Assembly: GCF_019039035.1 (NCBI RefSeq)
Contig: NZ_JAHNZT010000039.1
Coordinates: 1-64,000, forward strand
Origin: Citreicoccus inhibens
GTDB lineage: Bacteria > Myxococcota > Myxococcia > Myxococcales > Myxococcaceae
DNA length: 64,000 bases
Direction of reading: 5' to 3'
The position numbers and the translations under genes are program-made. This document shows positions 26,796 to 34,352 of this stretch, one piece after another; the stretch's first letter is position 1; the number at the start of each line of letters is the position of its first letter. Under the pieces are notes generated by a model. That model saw only the letters and a program-made list of their open reading frames with translations, was not told the origin of the DNA and did no database searches.

Positions 26796-28055
26796 TCAGT
26801 GCATGGCCGGCGCGGGGCTCGACTCCACCGCGCTTCCGGTCGCGTCCTTCGGGCGCAGCAGGTACACGCCGAGCATCAACACGCCGCCGCCCGCCGCCGT
26901 GATGGCGATGACCTCCGACAGCGACAGGTTCGCCTTCTCGTGGAGCGCGGCCATCGCGGTGGGTACGCCCGCCGCGAGGAAGGCCCCCACGTGGTAGACC
27001 AGCCCCACGCAGCGCCCCCGCACGTGGGCCGGGAAGATGGACGTGAGCAGCATGGGCGTCACCCCCGTGATGCCCGCGCCCAGCACGCCTCCCGCCAGCG
27101 CGCCCAGCCACAGCGCGGACGGCACCAGGCCGACATACAGCGGGATGAAGGGCAGCGACCCCAGCACGGGGATCGCCAGCGCCAGCCCCGGGCCCCGCCG
27201 CGCCGCCAGGCTGCCGCAGAAGATGGCGCCCACCAACATCCCGATGTTGAACAGATACAAGAGCGGCGCGAGCTCTTGCTGCGTCATCCCCAACTGCTTC
27301 TGGAGCAGCGTGGGATAGAGGCTGGTGTAGCCGTAGTACGAGACGAAGCCGAAGCCGAGCAGCACCGAGGCCCAGACCAACCGGACGCCCAGGCCCTGGC
27401 GCACCAGCGACATCAACGAAGGCTCCGGCTGCTTCGACTCGGCCGCCTTCTTCCAGTCCGGGCTCTCCGGCACCCAGAAGCGGATGGGCAGCACCATCAG
27501 CGCGGGCGCTGCGGCGAGCAGGAAGAGCGCGCGCCAGCCCCACAGGGGCACCACCACCGCGGCCACCGCCGTGGCGAGCAGGTAACCCACCGCCCAGCTT
27601 CCCTGGAGGATGCCGGACGCGATGCCTCGGCTGCGCTCCGGCCAGTTCTCCATCGCGAGCGTGGCGCCGCTCGTCCACTCCGCGCCCATGCCAAAGCCAA
27701 ACAGCGTGCGCAGCACCAACACCATGGTGAACGAGTGCGAGAACGCCACCGCGCCGTCACACGCGGCGAACCACACCACGGAGATCATCAACGGCAGCTT
27801 GCGGCCCCACCGGTCCGACGCCCACCCCGCCACCACGCCGCCCACCAATCGCAACAGCAGCGTGAGGGTGATGGAGAGCGACGTCGCCGTCATCGTCGCG
27901 CCGAACTCCTTGGCGATGGCCGGCATGACGAGCAGGAAGATGGTGAAGTCGAACGCGTCGAGAATCCAGCCAATCCACGCCGCCAGGAAGGACATCCACT
28001 GGCCCTTCGTGGGCTCCTTCCACCAGGGCATCTGCGCCGGGCTCTGCGTCGTCAT
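26796..28055 (-). CDS. MFS transporter
   Basis: 419 residues with twelve predicted membrane helices. Signatures: LDAFDFTIFLLVMP in helix 1, GWASDRWGRKLPLM between helices 2 and 3 (the G-x-x-x-D-R-x-G-R-K motif A), and GFGMGAEWTSGATL in helix 4. LDAFDF and the helix-4 motif are shared with sialate/aromatic-acid/shikimate-type symporters, so a carboxylate or aromatic acid is a reasonable guess. Start overlaps the acyl-CoA ligase stop by four bases, pointing to uptake coupled to CoA activation. Confidence 0.9.
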   Translation of the reverse strand: MTTQSPAQMPWWKEPTKGQWMSFLAAWIGWILDAFDFTIFLLVMPAIAKEFGATMTATSLSITLTLLLRLVGGVVAGWASDRWGRKLPLMISVVWFAACDGAVAFSHSFTMVLVLRTLFGFGMGAEWTSGATLAMENWPERSRGIASGILQGSWAVGYLLATAVAAVVVPLWGWRALFLLAAAPALMVLPIRFWVPESPDWKKAAESKQPEPSLMSLVRQGLGVRLVWASVLLGFGFVSYYGYTSLYPTLLQKQLGMTQQELAPLLYLFNIGMLVGAIFCGSLAARRGPGLALAIPVLGSLPFIPLYVGLVPSALWLGALAGGVLGAGITGVTPMLLTSIFPAHVRGRCVGLVYHVGAFLAAGVPTAMAALHEKANLSLSEVIAITAAGGGVLMLGVYLLRPKDATGSAVESSPAPAMH

Positions 28056-29617
28056 GGGGACTCCTGCTTCGCGCGGGTTGCCGCGGCGATGGCCGCCTCG
28101 CGCAGCTCGCGCTTGAGAATCTTTCCGGCCGGGGACACCGGCAGGCGCTCGACCAGCTCCACCTGCTTGGGCACCTTGAAGCGGGCCACGCGTCCCCGCA
28201 CGTGCTCCAGCAGCGCCTCGGGCGAGGCGGCCTGCCCGGGCTTGAGCACCACGAAGGCGCGCCCCACCTCACCCCACTTCGCGTCGGGCACGCCGACGAC
28301 CGCGCACTGCTGCACGGCGGAGTGCGCGTAGAGCGCGGACTCCAGCTCCAGCGGGTACACGTTCTCTCCACCGGAGATGAACATGTCCTTCTTGCGACCC
28401 GCGATGGTGAAGAACCCATCCGCGTCCTGGCTCGCCAGGTCTCCGGTGCGCAGCCACCCATCCGCGCCAATGGCCTCGCGCGTGGCCGCCTCGTCCTCGA
28501 AGTAGCCCGAGCACATCGAGGGCCCCTTCAGCCACAGCTCGCCCACCGCGCCCACGGGCACCGTCGAGCCGTGGTCGTCCACCAGCTTCGCGTCGACGAA
28601 GTAGTTGGGCCGGCCAATCGAGCCCGCCTTCGACACCGCGAACTCAGGCCCCATGCTGAAGATGCCGGGCCCGAACTCGGTCATCCCAAAGCCTTGCTTG
28701 AAGGGCACCGCGTGCACGGCCTGCCACGCCTGGAGCAGCGGAACGGGCAGCGGCGCGCCTCCGCTGGTCATGAAGCGCACGGAGGAGAAATCCGTGCTCC
28801 GCCAGCGCGGAGAGTCCAGCAGCTGCTGATACTGCGTGGGCACCGCGAAGAAGAACGTCACCTTCTCGCGGGCGATGAGCGCGAGCAGCTCCTCCGGCTC
28901 CCAGCGCCGCATGATGACCACCGTGCCGCCCACGGTGAGCAGCGGCACCGAGTACACGAGCAGCCCCCCCGTGTGGAACATGGGCGTGTGCGTGAGGGTG
29001 ACGTCGCCCGGACGCAGCTCATGCACCAGCGTGTTGAGCGTGTTCCACGCCACCATGCGGTAGGACACCTGCGCGCCCTTGGAGCGCCCCGTGGTGCCGC
29101 CCGTGAACAGCAGACAGACGATGTCCTCCGCGTCCACGGAGGGATTGGACACGGGCGTCGCCGAGGTGTGCGCCAGCACCGCCGCGTAGGCATCCGCGCC
29201 CGGCAGGCCCACGGACTCCAGCGCCACCAGCCGCGGCCCGCCGACGACGTGCTCGCGCACGTGCGCCACCGCGTCTCGGAAGTCGTCGCCGAAGAGCAGC
29301 ACGCTCGGGCGGACGGAGCGCACCAGGTCCGCGAGCTCGGCCGCGTGCAGGCGCCAGTTGTACGGCACGAAGATGGCGCCCAGCTTCCCGCAGGCGAAGA
29401 AGGCGTCCAGGTACTCCACGCCGTTGTGCGCCACCAGGCCCACGCGGTCGCCGCGCTTCACGCCGGCCACGTCGCGCAGCCATGCGGCCAGGGCCTCACA
29501 GCGCGCGTTCAGGGCGCGGTAGGTGAAGCGGCCCGCGTCGCCTCGGGCCACATCCACCACGGCGAGCTGCTCCGGCCAGTAGAGCGCGCCCCGTCCCATC
29601 CAGTCTCCGATGAACAT
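28052..29617 (-). CDS. acyl-CoA synthetase (AMP-binding)
   Basis: 521 residues from the ATG at 29617, with AAGGAG upstream. ANL motifs: LLFTGGTTGRSKGA (P-loop), GFGMTEFGPG, GWLRTGDLASQDADG, GRKKDMFISGGENVYP and PVSPAGKILKRE (catalytic Lys). Fatty- or aryl-CoA ligase. It resembles the ligase at 19511-21025. Its stop overlaps the MFS gene and a KASIII-like gene lies 37 bases upstream, so activation of the imported acid followed by a thiolase-type reaction is a natural reading. Confidence 0.92.
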   Translation of the reverse strand: MFIGDWMGRGALYWPEQLAVVDVARGDAGRFTYRALNARCEALAAWLRDVAGVKRGDRVGLVAHNGVEYLDAFFACGKLGAIFVPYNWRLHAAELADLVRSVRPSVLLFGDDFRDAVAHVREHVVGGPRLVALESVGLPGADAYAAVLAHTSATPVSNPSVDAEDIVCLLFTGGTTGRSKGAQVSYRMVAWNTLNTLVHELRPGDVTLTHTPMFHTGGLLVYSVPLLTVGGTVVIMRRWEPEELLALIAREKVTFFFAVPTQYQQLLDSPRWRSTDFSSVRFMTSGGAPLPVPLLQAWQAVHAVPFKQGFGMTEFGPGIFSMGPEFAVSKAGSIGRPNYFVDAKLVDDHGSTVPVGAVGELWLKGPSMCSGYFEDEAATREAIGADGWLRTGDLASQDADGFFTIAGRKKDMFISGGENVYPLELESALYAHSAVQQCAVVGVPDAKWGEVGRAFVVLKPGQAASPEALLEHVRGRVARFKVPKQVELVERLPVSPAGKILKRELREAAIAAATRAKQESP

Positions 29618-29654
29618 GCGCGTCCGCTCCTTCCGGGTGGGGGTGCTCGAAGGC

Positions 29655-30650
29655 TCAGGCCGTCCAGCGGTACAGCGCGGAGGCCATGGCGAGTCCGCCG
29701 CCGCTGGCACAGAAGGCCACCAGGTCGCCGCGCCGGACCTTGCCCTGGAGGACCGCGTCATCGAGCGTCATGGGGATGCAGGCCGAGCCCGTGTAGCCCC
29801 ACTTGTCCATCGTGTAGTGGGCCTTGGCCATGGGCTGCTGCATCGCCTTCATGGTGGCCTCGATGGTGCGCAGGTTGAGCTGCGTGAAGACGAACAGCTT
29901 CACGTCATCCAGCGACTGGTCCGCGCGCTTGAGGAGTTGGTCCAACAGCATGGGCCAGCGCTCGGTATTGAAGGTCGCGGGGAACTTGCGGACGAACTGC
30001 ACCGCGGGCTTGCCGCCGGTGAGCGCCAGCGACTCGGCGGTGGCCGGGCGGTGCGTGCCGCCCGTGTAGATGCCGAGCGCGTCGTGGTACTCGCCGTTGG
30101 CCAACAGCCTGGCGCCCAGGAAGCCGGGCGTGGTGCCCGCGCCCAGCACCACCGCGCCCGCGCCATCCGCGAACAGGGTGCAGGTCTTCTTGTCCTTCCA
30201 GTTGATGTAGCGGCTCATCCCGTAGGCGCCCACCACGAGGATGCGGCGGTAGCTGTCGTCCGCGGCGATCGTCTTGGAGCCCACGTCGAGCGCCGTCACC
30301 CAGCCGGCGCACGCCGCGTTGATGTCATACGTGCCCGCGTTGGCCGCGCCCAGCTTCGCCTGCACCACGGACGCGGTGCCGGGGCTCAGATAGTCCGGCG
30401 TGTCCGTGGAGACGATGATGAGGTCCAGGTCGCTCGCGGTGACACCGGCGCGCTCCATGGCCTGGCGCGCGGCGGCCACGCACAGGTCGCTGGTCGCCTG
30501 GTCGTCCGCCATGTGGCGGCGCTCCTTGATGCCCACGTTCTGCTGGAGCCACTCGTCCACCGGCTCGCCGAGAATCTTCTCGACGTCCGCGTTGGTGATG
30601 AGCTTCTCGGGGACGTAGCGACCAGTGGAGAGGATCTGCGCGTATCGCAT
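29655..30650 (-). CDS. KASIII-like (FabH family) protein lacking the canonical His and Asn
   Basis: 331 residues from the ATG at 30650, the usual FabH length. Thiolase fold with nucleophile Cys114 in DINAACAGW and the ADGAGAVVLG motif. In FabH the other two active-site residues lie in HQANxR and GNTSAA; here the matching stretches read TQLNLR (Thr256 for His) and GYTGSA (Tyr286 for Asn). The protein therefore cannot use the normal Cys-His-Asn decarboxylative mechanism and may do transacylation, ester formation or a condensation of another type. It is clustered with TetR, acyl-CoA ligase and MFS genes. Confidence 0.85.
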   Translation of the reverse strand: MRYAQILSTGRYVPEKLITNADVEKILGEPVDEWLQQNVGIKERRHMADDQATSDLCVAAARQAMERAGVTASDLDLIIVSTDTPDYLSPGTASVVQAKLGAANAGTYDINAACAGWVTALDVGSKTIAADDSYRRILVVGAYGMSRYINWKDKKTCTLFADGAGAVVLGAGTTPGFLGARLLANGEYHDALGIYTGGTHRPATAESLALTGGKPAVQFVRKFPATFNTERWPMLLDQLLKRADQSLDDVKLFVFTQLNLRTIEATMKAMQQPMAKAHYTMDKWGYTGSACIPMTLDDAVLQGKVRRGDLVAFCASGGGLAMASALYRWTA

Positions 30651-30658
30651 GAGAGGGT

Positions 30659-31354
30659 TCAGCTCCGGGCGCCGCGCGCGGGTCGGCGGGCGGCGGGACG
30701 CAAGGTGTTCTTCAACGTCTGCTTCTTCTTCGGCGGAGACTTCTCGACGCGAGCCTGGAGGCCGTGGCGGATGAGGGTCATGGCCGTGTCGAGCACGCGC
30801 TCCAGGCCCGGGTCCTCCTCCCACATCACCCACCGCATCCCCAGGAAGTCGCCAATGCCCATCAGGCAGTACGCCAGGGCCTCGGCGTCCATCTGCCTCA
30901 CCTCGCCGTCCTCCATGGCGCGCGTGAGGCCGCGCACGTAGCCCTTGGCGAAGCGGTCGTAGTAGCGGCGGTAGCAGGCCTCATCCACGAACTCCGCCTG
31001 GCGCACCACGCGGTAGAGGTTCGGGTGCTGGCGCGCGAACTGGAAGAACGCGCGCAGGCCCTCGCGCTCGGTGTCCATCCGATTGTCGCAGGCCACGGTG
31101 GACTCCGCGATGAGCCGCCGCAGCCGCGCGCCCAGCTCGTCCACCACCTCGACGAAGATGGACTGCTTGTCCGGGAAGTACACGTAGAACGTCCCGAGCG
31201 CGACTCCACCCTTGCGCGTGATGTCCGCGATGGACGCACGCTCGTAGCCCTTCTCACCAAAGACCGACTCGGCGGCCTTGAGCAGCTTCTGCCGCGTCCG
31301 CTGACCTCGCGGCGTGACGGGAACCCGCTCCTGGGAAGTTGAAGGCCGATTCAT
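30659..31354 (-). CDS. TetR-family repressor of the acyl cluster
   Basis: 231 residues. N-terminal helix-turn-helix (residues 15-65): TRQKLLKAAESVFGEKGYE, SIADITRKGGVALGTFYVYF and PDKQSIF. The C-terminal ligand/dimer domain is helical and ends in a basic tail (KKKQTLKNTLRPAARRPARG). First gene of the cluster, eight bases before the KASIII-like gene. Two palindromes upstream (31362-31371 and 31378-31395) are natural operators. An acyl-CoA or the free acid is a plausible inducer, as for FadR-type TetR proteins; this is inference. Confidence 0.9.
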   Translation of the reverse strand: MNRPSTSQERVPVTPRGQRTRQKLLKAAESVFGEKGYERASIADITRKGGVALGTFYVYFPDKQSIFVEVVDELGARLRRLIAESTVACDNRMDTEREGLRAFFQFARQHPNLYRVVRQAEFVDEACYRRYYDRFAKGYVRGLTRAMEDGEVRQMDAEALAYCLMGIGDFLGMRWVMWEEDPGLERVLDTAMTLIRHGLQARVEKSPPKKKQTLKNTLRPAARRPARGARS

Positions 31355-31361
31355 GTTTCAC

Positions 31362-31371
31362 CTACCGGTAG
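31362..31371. promoter_or_regulatory. candidate TetR operator CTACCGGTAG
   Basis: A perfect 10-base palindrome seven bases upstream of the TetR start, overlapping its ribosome site region. Its ACCGGT core is also found in the control region of the second TetR gene (36135-36140). Confidence 0.5.
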
Positions 31372-31377
31372 CATTCG

Positions 31378-31395
31378 TTTGACAGCCTTGTCAAA
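31378..31395. promoter_or_regulatory. candidate operator, TTTGACA inverted repeat
   Basis: TTTGACA and TGTCAAA arms around GCCT form a perfect 18-base inverted repeat in the TetR control region. One arm also contains TTGACA, a consensus -35 on either strand, so a bound repressor would mask the promoter. Confidence 0.55.
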
Positions 31396-31598
31396 AGACA
31401 GACGATGACCTTCCGCGTCAAGGATTCACACCAACGCGGGGCGTCAGCGACTCACGGTGAGTCGCGTGCAAGCGTGGCCGCGACGTCACGACCCGATGCT
31501 CCGCGGCGTGGGGCTCCTCGCGCATCCGTGCGCGTCACTCGACGCCTCGGGGCGCTCGGTGGTTCGATGCGCGCCTCGTCCCTGGGAGTCCCGTCACG

Positions 31599-32549
31599 AT
31601 GAAGCGTCCGTTTCCCCTGAAGCTCCTGCTGCTCTCCGTGCTGCTCGGCGTGGGCTGCGCCACCGCGCCTCGCGCCGTGCCGGACTCCGCGCCCGAACCC
31701 AAGCAGCGGGCCATGCTGTGGGAGGTGAGAGGCCCCAGCGGCGCCACCGCCTACGTGGTCGGCTCCGTCCACGTCGCCAAGGACGGACAGCTCGAGCTGC
31801 CTGGCTCCATGGAGAGCGCCTTCTCACGCGCGGACACGCTCGTGGTGGAGTTGGACAGCACCGCGATCGACAAGACCGAGATGCAGCAGCTCGTTCAGCG
31901 CCACGGCATGCTGCCGCGCGGCCAGCGCTTGTCCGAGCACATCGAGCCCGAGACGAACGCGCTGCTCGTCCCCGCGCTCTTGCGCGTGGGCATCCCTCGC
32001 TCGACCCTGGAGCCCATGCGGCCGTGGCTCGTGTCCCTCACGCTCACCATGGTGGGGCTGATGCGCGCGGGCTATGACGGGAACAAGGGCGTGGACCAGA
32101 CCTTCTTGAAGCGGGCGCACGCCGCGTCGGACTCGGGGCTGCGCGGCAAGGACATCATCCCGCTGGAGACCGCCGAGCAGCAGCTCATGCTCCTCGCCGG
32201 AGTGCCCGAGCCGCTACAGGACCTGATGCTGCGCGAGCAGTTGCAGAACGACGAGGAGCAGACCACCGCGTACTTCGAGAAGATGATGGGCCTGTGGAAC
32301 GAAGGCGACGCGGCGGGGCTGGCCGCGATGATCTTCCCCTCGTCCGCGGATCCGAAGTACCAGCCCGTCTACGAAGAGGTGTACTTCAAGCGCAACGAGC
32401 GCATGGCGCACCGCCTGGATGGACTGCTGCGCGAGCAGCCGCGCACGCACTTCGTCGTGGTGGGCGCGGGCCACGTGGTGGGGCCGCGAGGCATCCCCGC
32501 CCTGCTCAAGGCGCAAGGCTACGAGGTGCGCCAGCTCGGGCGCGACTGA
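31599..32549 (+). CDS. TraB/GumN-family lipoprotein
   Basis: 316 residues with lipobox LLGVGC (Cys20). The TraB/GumN (PF01963) signatures are visible: YVVGSVHVA with His58 near the N terminus, SRADTLVVELD, and a second conserved GAGHVVGPRGI near the C terminus. The family resembles metalloproteases of the erythromycin-esterase/Tiki clan, with paired G-x-x-x-H motifs, but bacterial members are poorly characterised. Probably periplasmic. A GGGAG site precedes the ATG. Divergent from the TetR gene, so it may share the control region. Confidence 0.88.
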   Translation: MKRPFPLKLLLLSVLLGVGCATAPRAVPDSAPEPKQRAMLWEVRGPSGATAYVVGSVHVAKDGQLELPGSMESAFSRADTLVVELDSTAIDKTEMQQLVQRHGMLPRGQRLSEHIEPETNALLVPALLRVGIPRSTLEPMRPWLVSLTLTMVGLMRAGYDGNKGVDQTFLKRAHAASDSGLRGKDIIPLETAEQQLMLLAGVPEPLQDLMLREQLQNDEEQTTAYFEKMMGLWNEGDAAGLAAMIFPSSADPKYQPVYEEVYFKRNERMAHRLDGLLREQPRTHFVVVGAGHVVGPRGIPALLKAQGYEVRQLGRD

Positions 32550-32615
32550 CGAGCTGCCGCGAGGGCGGTGGGCGCGCTATGAAGGCTCCTTCGCGACCTC
32601 CCAGGAGCCTTCAGC

Positions 32616-33437
32616 GTGACGAGCCTCAAAGGAAAGACCCTCTTCATCACCGGCGCCAGCCGGGGCATCGGCAAGGCCATCGCGCTGCGCGCGGCACGTG
32701 ACGGCGCCAACATCGCCATCATCGCCAAGACGACCGAGCCGCACCCGAAGCTGCCCGGCACCATCTACACGGCGGCCGAGGAGATCGAGCAGGCGGGAGG
32801 CAAGGCCCTGCCCTGCGCCGTGGACATCCGTGACGAGCAGGCCGTGGCCGCCGCCGTGGCCAGGACGGTGGAGACGTTCGGCGGCATCGACATCCTCGTG
32901 AACAACGCGAGCGCCATCAGCCTCACGGGCACGCTGGAGACGCCCATGAAGCGCTATGACCTCATGCACGGCATCAACACGCGCGGCACGTTCGTCTGCT
33001 CGCAGGCGTGCATCCCGCACCTCAAGCGCTCCAGCAATCCGCACATCCTCAACAACTCGCCGCCGCTCAACATGGAGCCCCGCTGGTTCGGGCCTCACGT
33101 CGCGTACACCATGGCCAAGTTCGGCATGAGCATGTGCGTGCTCGGCATGGCGGATGAGCTCAAGTCCGACGGCATCGCGGTCAACGCCATCTGGCCGCGC
33201 ACCGTCATCGCGACCGCCGCCGTGCAGAACCTGCTCGGCGGCGACGAGACCCTCCGCGGCTGCCGCAGCCCGGAGATCATGGCGGACGCCGCCTACGCCA
33301 TCCTCACCAAGCCCAGCCGCGAGTTCACCGGCAACTTCTGCATCGACGAGGACGTCCTGCGCGGCGTGGGCGTCACCCAGTTCGACAAGTACCAGATGGT
33401 CCCCGGCGCCGAGCTGCTCCCCGACTACTTCATCTGA
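32616..33437 (+). CDS. SDR-family oxidoreductase (HSDL2-like)
   Basis: 273 residues from a GTG start with AGGAG upstream. NAD(P)-binding TGASRGIGKAIALRAA, NNAS motif, and YTMAK active-site Tyr/Lys. The extended HPHL-type stretch KTTEPHPKLPGTIYTAAEEIE is characteristic of the HSDL2/SDR-C subfamily associated with peroxisomal or fatty-acid metabolism in eukaryotes. The Ser of the triad falls in NNSPPLNM. Sits 66 bases after the TraB gene on the same strand. Substrate unknown; an acyl or hydroxyacyl compound is likely. Confidence 0.92.
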   Translation: MTSLKGKTLFITGASRGIGKAIALRAARDGANIAIIAKTTEPHPKLPGTIYTAAEEIEQAGGKALPCAVDIRDEQAVAAAVARTVETFGGIDILVNNASAISLTGTLETPMKRYDLMHGINTRGTFVCSQACIPHLKRSSNPHILNNSPPLNMEPRWFGPHVAYTMAKFGMSMCVLGMADELKSDGIAVNAIWPRTVIATAAVQNLLGGDETLRGCRSPEIMADAAYAILTKPSREFTGNFCIDEDVLRGVGVTQFDKYQMVPGAELLPDYFI

Positions 33438-33462
33438 GCCGCCAGCGCTGAACCGCCGCGCG

Positions 33463-33500
33463 CGAGGCCCCTCCCGGAAGCGACTGCTGGGCGGGCCTCG
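33463..33500 (+). terminator. hairpin after the SDR gene
   Basis: CGAGGCCC (33463-33470) and GGGCCTCG (33493-33500) pair perfectly with a 22-base loop, 25 bases after the SDR stop. Probable terminator without U-tract. Confidence 0.45.
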
Positions 33501-33652
33501 TGAGCGCGCACTCGCCGCACCGCCGTCCCCGAGCGAGGAGCCGCAGGCCCTCCCCCACCGCGCCAGCCTCCCCATCAGGTCGCTGACGCGCCGTCAGGCC
33601 GCAGGCCCCACGTCGTCCGCCCCCGCCGCCCTTCCACTGCCTGAGACATTTC

Positions 33653-33688
33653 ACCCGGATTTTATTGCCCGGGGGATTTTATCCGGGT
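33653..33688. promoter_or_regulatory. operator-like repeat upstream of DUF2239 gene
   Basis: ACCCGGAT (33653-33660) and ATCCGGGT (33681-33688) form a perfect inverted repeat with a 20-base spacer. The spacer carries a third CCCGG box, and GATTTTAT occurs twice (33658-33665 and 33675-33682). It is an AT-rich island in a GC-rich window, 23 bases before the first possible start. It probably holds the promoter and a multi-site operator. Confidence 0.6.
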
Positions 33689-33710
33689 AAATACTGCGAG
33701 CCGGACGAAC

Positions 33711-34352
33711 ATGAGGCACCCCACCCACATGGACGCACCTCCCTTCCCTGATTGCACGGCCTTCGCCGGGCCTCGCCGCATCGCCTCGGGCGACCTGCTG
33801 CGCGTGGCGCTGAGGACGAAAGAGGTCCTCGACCAGGGGGAGCAGGCCCCGGTCCTCATCTTCGACGAGACGACCGGCGAGGCCATCGACGTGGACTTCC
33901 GCGGCGAGGCCGACGAGGTGGCCAGGCGCCTGACCGAGCGGTTCGGCGCGCGGCCCGCCCCGGAACCCCGGCCGGAGACGCCCCGGGGCCCCGGCCGCCC
34001 GAAGCTGGGCGTGGTGGCCCGTGAGGTCACCCTGCTCCCCCGCCACTGGGAATGGCTGAGCAGCCAGCCCGGCGGCGCCTCCGTCACCCTCCGCAAGCTG
34101 GTGGAGGAGGCCCGGCGCACCCACGCGGGCAAGGATCGGATCCGCCAGGCGCAGGAGGCCACCTACCGCTTCATGCAGGCCCTGGCCGGCAACCTCGTGG
34201 GCTTCGAGGAGGCCACCCGAGCCCTCTTCGCCAGCAACCCTCAGCGCTTCGACTCCCTCATCCACACCTGGCCCGAAGACATCCAGGTGCACGCCCGCAA
34301 GCTCGCGGCCCCTGCCTTCCAGACCACCGCGCCCTCGGAGACCCCAACGTGA
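33711..34352 (+). CDS. DUF2239-type protein with ribbon-helix-helix-like segment
   Basis: 213 residues (207 if the second Met at 33729 is used). The N-terminal part reads CTAFAGPRRIASGDLLRVAL and APVLIFDETTGEAIDVDFRG, a pattern I associate with DUF2239. After a Pro-rich linker comes GRPKLGVVAREVTLLPRHWE (95-114) and a second helix, ASVTLRKLVEEARR. Strand-helix-helix in this order, with the GASVTLRKLV turn, looks like a ribbon-helix-helix DNA-binding fold. The stop overlaps the GTG of the MATE gene by four bases, so it may regulate that exporter through the repeats upstream. Confidence 0.8.
   Translation: MRHPTHMDAPPFPDCTAFAGPRRIASGDLLRVALRTKEVLDQGEQAPVLIFDETTGEAIDVDFRGEADEVARRLTERFGARPAPEPRPETPRGPGRPKLGVVAREVTLLPRHWEWLSSQPGGASVTLRKLVEEARRTHAGKDRIRQAQEATYRFMQALAGNLVGFEEATRALFASNPQRFDSLIHTWPEDIQVHARKLAAPAFQTTAPSETPT

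Noticed and set aside
29655-30650. OleA of an olefin/beta-lactone pathway
   Set aside because: The cluster has a hydrolase and CoA ligase as in OleABCD, but the ligase is an ordinary acyl-CoA type, the hydrolase is a lipoprotein, no OleD-like gene is in the operon, and the active site differs.
33711-33711. choice between two starts of the DUF2239-type gene (33711 or 33729)
   Set aside because: Neither has a strong ribosome site, so I kept the longer form without claiming it.
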